NCBI GenBank assembly: GCA_004195035.1
Contig: SGBD01000001.1
Span: 664,368 to 728,367 of the forward strand
From: Candidatus Acidulodesulfobacterium ferriphilum
Lineage (GTDB): Bacteria > SZUA-79 > Acidulodesulfobacterales > Acidulodesulfobacteraceae
Length of the DNA: 64,000 nucleotides
Reading direction: 5' to 3'
This document shows, piece by piece, positions 61,642 through 64,000 of this stretch. Made by a program: the position numbers and the translations under genes. Position 1 is the stretch's first letter. Each line of letters opens with the position of its first letter. The notes under the pieces were generated by a model. It was not told the origin of the DNA, did no database searches, and saw only the letters and a program-made list of their open reading frames with translations.

Positions 61642-62904
61642 ATGTTAAATTTTAAAATTAAAAAGGAGAGTTTTTTAAATTGCTTATTTATAGTTCAAGG
61701 GGCATCCGAAAGAAAAGGAACCCTGCCTATTCTTTCCAATCTTTTAATAGAAAATATAGGAAAAGATTCTATTAAAATAAGCGCAACGGATTTAGAAATT
61801 AGCATTATAACATACTGCAAAGCGGAAGTTATCTCCGAAGGCAAGGTTGCCGTAAATTCAAAAAAAACTTACGGCATCGTAAGAGAATTTCCTGAAAGTA
61901 AAAATGAAGACGGCATTGTTATAAGTTTTAAAGAAAACGATTCAGGGATTGTTACTATCAGCTATAAAAAAACGGTTTTTAAATTAACAACGGTGCCCGC
62001 CATAGATTATCCGACGATTGTTGATTTTAAATCGGAAGATAATTTTAATATCGATTTTAAAATATTAAAGAAACTTATTAATAATGTTATATTTTCCACA
62101 GCGGCGAACGAAGAGACAAAGAGAAATCTTACGGGCGTATATTTTGTTTTGGTTAATTTAAACGGACAGAATTATCTCAGATTAGTTGCAACCGATGGGC
62201 ATAGATTAGCTTTAGCTCAAGCGGAAATTATTTATAGCGGTAAAACAAATGAAGGTATTTATGATTTATTAAAAAATGGAGTGATAATACCTAAAAAGGT
62301 TTTAGCCGAGATTTTAAAGTTGGATAAATCTGATTCGGTTAATATTTCAATAAATTCAAATAATATATTTTTTAATTTTACAGGAAAATTTACCGCTCCG
62401 CTCCCTGCCGAAGGTCCGACAAAACCCCTTAAAGATTTGGGTAGCGCAGATATTCCTATAAAGGGTACCGAGCTTATATCCAGATTAATCGAAGGAAAAT
62501 TTCCTGACTATCAAACCGTAATACCTAAAGATAATTATAAGACATCGATAATAAATACTAAGAATTTTTTTAATTCGATTAAAAGGGTTTCTTTATTAGC
62601 CGAGGAAAAAAGCCATTCTATAGAACTAAGTTTCAGCGATAATAATTTATTAATTAAAACGGTAAATACAAGCGTTGGAGAGGCAAGCGACGAATTAGAT
62701 ATTAAATATAGCGGCGAACCCATAAGTATTAAATTAAATTCAAGGTATATTATGGATTTTATCTTAAATATTATGGAGGAAAATATAAAAGTCAAATTTA
62801 ACACGATTTACACCCCTTTTGTTGTTGAACCCTTCACGGGTGATAACGAAAGCGGTGATAAAATAATGGAAATTATAGGCGTATTTATGCCTATGAGATA
62901 TTAA
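61642..62904 (+). CDS. dnaN: DNA polymerase III beta clamp
   Basis: 420 residues, longer than the usual ~370. It has the three-domain clamp pattern: LPILSNLLIE near the start, LVATDGHRLALA in domain 2, LISRLIEGKFPDYQTVIP in domain 3 and a terminal MPMRY. An insertion of about 30 residues (247-276, Pro- and Lys-rich) precedes the ISRLIEG motif. It forms the sliding clamp. An AGGA site lies about 10 nt upstream. Confidence 0.96.
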   Translation: MLNFKIKKESFLNCLFIVQGASERKGTLPILSNLLIENIGKDSIKISATDLEISIITYCKAEVISEGKVAVNSKKTYGIVREFPESKNEDGIVISFKENDSGIVTISYKKTVFKLTTVPAIDYPTIVDFKSEDNFNIDFKILKKLINNVIFSTAANEETKRNLTGVYFVLVNLNGQNYLRLVATDGHRLALAQAEIIYSGKTNEGIYDLLKNGVIIPKKVLAEILKLDKSDSVNISINSNNIFFNFTGKFTAPLPAEGPTKPLKDLGSADIPIKGTELISRLIEGKFPDYQTVIPKDNYKTSIINTKNFFNSIKRVSLLAEEKSHSIELSFSDNNLLIKTVNTSVGEASDELDIKYSGEPISIKLNSRYIMDFILNIMEENIKVKFNTIYTPFVVEPFTGDNESGDKIMEIIGVFMPMRY

Positions 62905-62927
62905 TATATTAAAAAATGGGGTAATTA

Positions 62928-64000
62928 ATGAGCGAAAACGAAAAAAATTTATATAAAGATAATACCGGAACCTATAAGGGTTCCGATATTCAAGTTTTGG
63001 AAGGATTGGAGGCCGTTAGAAAGATACCCGGAATGTATATAGGTTCAACCGGCATAGAAGGACTTCACCATTTAGTTTACGAGGTTGTGGATAACAGCAT
63101 CGACGAAGCATTGGCCGGCTATTGTAAAAATATATATGTCCGCATCAACATTAACGGCAGTATTACCGTAGAAGATGACGGAAGAGGGATTCCTGTGGAT
63201 ATTCACGAACCCCAGGGTGTTTCCGCGGCACAGGTTGTTCTTACCGTACTTCATGCCGGAGGCAAGTTTGATAAAAAATCATATAAAGTATCCGGCGGTC
63301 TTCACGGCGTCGGCATCTCCGTCGTGAACGCTTTATCGAAAAGATTGGATATGGAAATATACAGAGACGGTTATGTTTATAGGCAAAGTTATAGCAAAGG
63401 CGTCCCGCTCGGCAAACTTGAACAATGTGAAAAGACCACAAAAAGAGGAACATCCATAACCTTTTCACCCGATGACGAGATTATGGAGGTTAACAGCTTT
63501 GATTTTGATATATTATCAAACAGACTAAGGGAGCTTGCCTTTTTAAATGCAGGCATACATATAAATATTATAGACGAAATCAATAATAAATCACATGACT
63601 TTAAGTATGACGGCGGCATTAAATCTTTTGTCGAATATATAAATCAGAATAAAAGCGTCATTATAAAAGAACCGATTTTAATATCGGCAAAAAAAGACGA
63701 TGTTATAACGGAAATCTCCCTTCAATATAACGACGGCTATTCCGAAATATTATATTCGTATGTAAACAATATCAACACAAAGGAAGGAGGGACGCATTTA
63801 GTAGGTTTTAAATCCGCTTTAACAAGGGTTATAAATAATTATTACACGGCAAATTTAGCTAATTTCAAAGATAGAGGCGGCAAACGCAACGAAGTTATTC
63901 AAATTTCAGGCGATGATGTAAGAGAGGGTTTAATCGCCGTTATAAGCGTTAAAATGCCCAATCCCCAGTTTGAAGGCCAAACTAAAACTAAACTCGGCAA
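62928..64000 (+). CDS. gyrB: DNA gyrase subunit B, 5' part
   Basis: The ATG at 62928 opens a frame that runs off the window (about 357 codons). SDIQVLEGLEAVRKIPGMYI, EVVDNSIDEALAG, DGRGIPVDIH and VSGGLHGVGISVVNALS are the ATPase motifs of GyrB. It follows dnaN by 23 bp; the recF gene often found between them is absent. ParE is an alternative, but position favours GyrB. Confidence 0.94.
   Translation, partial: MSENEKNLYKDNTGTYKGSDIQVLEGLEAVRKIPGMYIGSTGIEGLHHLVYEVVDNSIDEALAGYCKNIYVRININGSITVEDDGRGIPVDIHEPQGVSAAQVVLTVLHAGGKFDKKSYKVSGGLHGVGISVVNALSKRLDMEIYRDGYVYRQSYSKGVPLGKLEQCEKTTKRGTSITFSPDDEIMEVNSFDFDILSNRLRELAFLNAGIHINIIDEINNKSHDFKYDGGIKSFVEYINQNKSVIIKEPILISAKKDDVITEISLQYNDGYSEILYSYVNNINTKEGGTHLVGFKSALTRVINNYYTANLANFKDRGGKRNEVIQISGDDVREGLIAVISVKMPNPQFEGQTKTKLG

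Overview
The window is AT-rich DNA from a Gram-negative chromosome. The Gram-negative assignment rests on an ADP-heptose epimerase for LPS, several lipoproteins, an outer-membrane beta-barrel candidate and a Tat-exported formate dehydrogenase. It ends at the replication origin: rpmH-rnpA-yidD-yidC-mnmE run leftward and dnaA-dnaN-gyrB run rightward from an AT-rich gap with DnaA boxes. Three parS-like 16-mers (one exact consensus, two single-base variants that are reverse complements of each other) lie to the left of the origin. The gene set (HgcAB, Ars, Mer, a Cu-type ATPase, a selenocysteine formate dehydrogenase, a hydrogenase-4-like complex) suggests an anaerobe from a metal-rich setting, perhaps a deltaproteobacterium-like or Desulfobacterota-like lineage. 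That placement is inference; no rRNA is present.

Layout. 1-5 kb: an end fragment, a YwqK-like protein, lexA with a GTTC-N7-GTTC operator inside its promoter, a two-gene restriction-modification pair, and hldD. 5-12.5 kb: DNA repair and housekeeping (nfo, bfr, a radical SAM protein), then a TetR-controlled nitroreductase cluster followed by redox enzymes. 12.6-27.6 kb: a metal and metalloid region. On the minus strand it carries arsR-arsD-arsA-arsB-arsC running directly into hgcA-hgcB, the mercury-methylation pair, and then an alcohol dehydrogenase. Next come a PfpI-like protein, an FAD enzyme and a Cu-type P-ATPase. A mer operon (merP-like, merT, merA, small ORF) is divergent from merR, and a 3' merA scar follows merR. 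27.6-33 kb: a HepT/MntA toxin-antitoxin pair and a cluster of envelope lipoproteins, including two genes that share 366 bp without a visible difference. 33-36.6 kb: a hydrolase, pabC-pabB and a TauE/SafE exporter. 36.7-44.2 kb: a six-gene hydrogenase-4-like membrane complex whose large subunit has lost all four Ni-Fe cysteines. 44.5-48.4 kb: small envelope genes and mnmG. 48.7-54.1 kb: a selenocysteine formate dehydrogenase alpha subunit (in-frame TGA with a SECIS-like hairpin), a fused beta-gamma subunit and FdhE. 54.2-64 kb: a beta-propeller lipoprotein and the origin region.

The most notable result is that hgcAB sits at the 3' end of a complete arsRDABC operon, about 9-10 kb from a complete mer operon. 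The locus therefore codes for mercury methylation, mercury reduction and arsenic efflux together, with visible ArsR-type and MerR-type operators. Other structure includes five copies of a MITE-like inverted repeat with three kinds of ends, a longer ~400 bp relative, and hairpins inside the hydrogenase-like operon. No tRNA, rRNA, CRISPR array or transposase gene was recognised.
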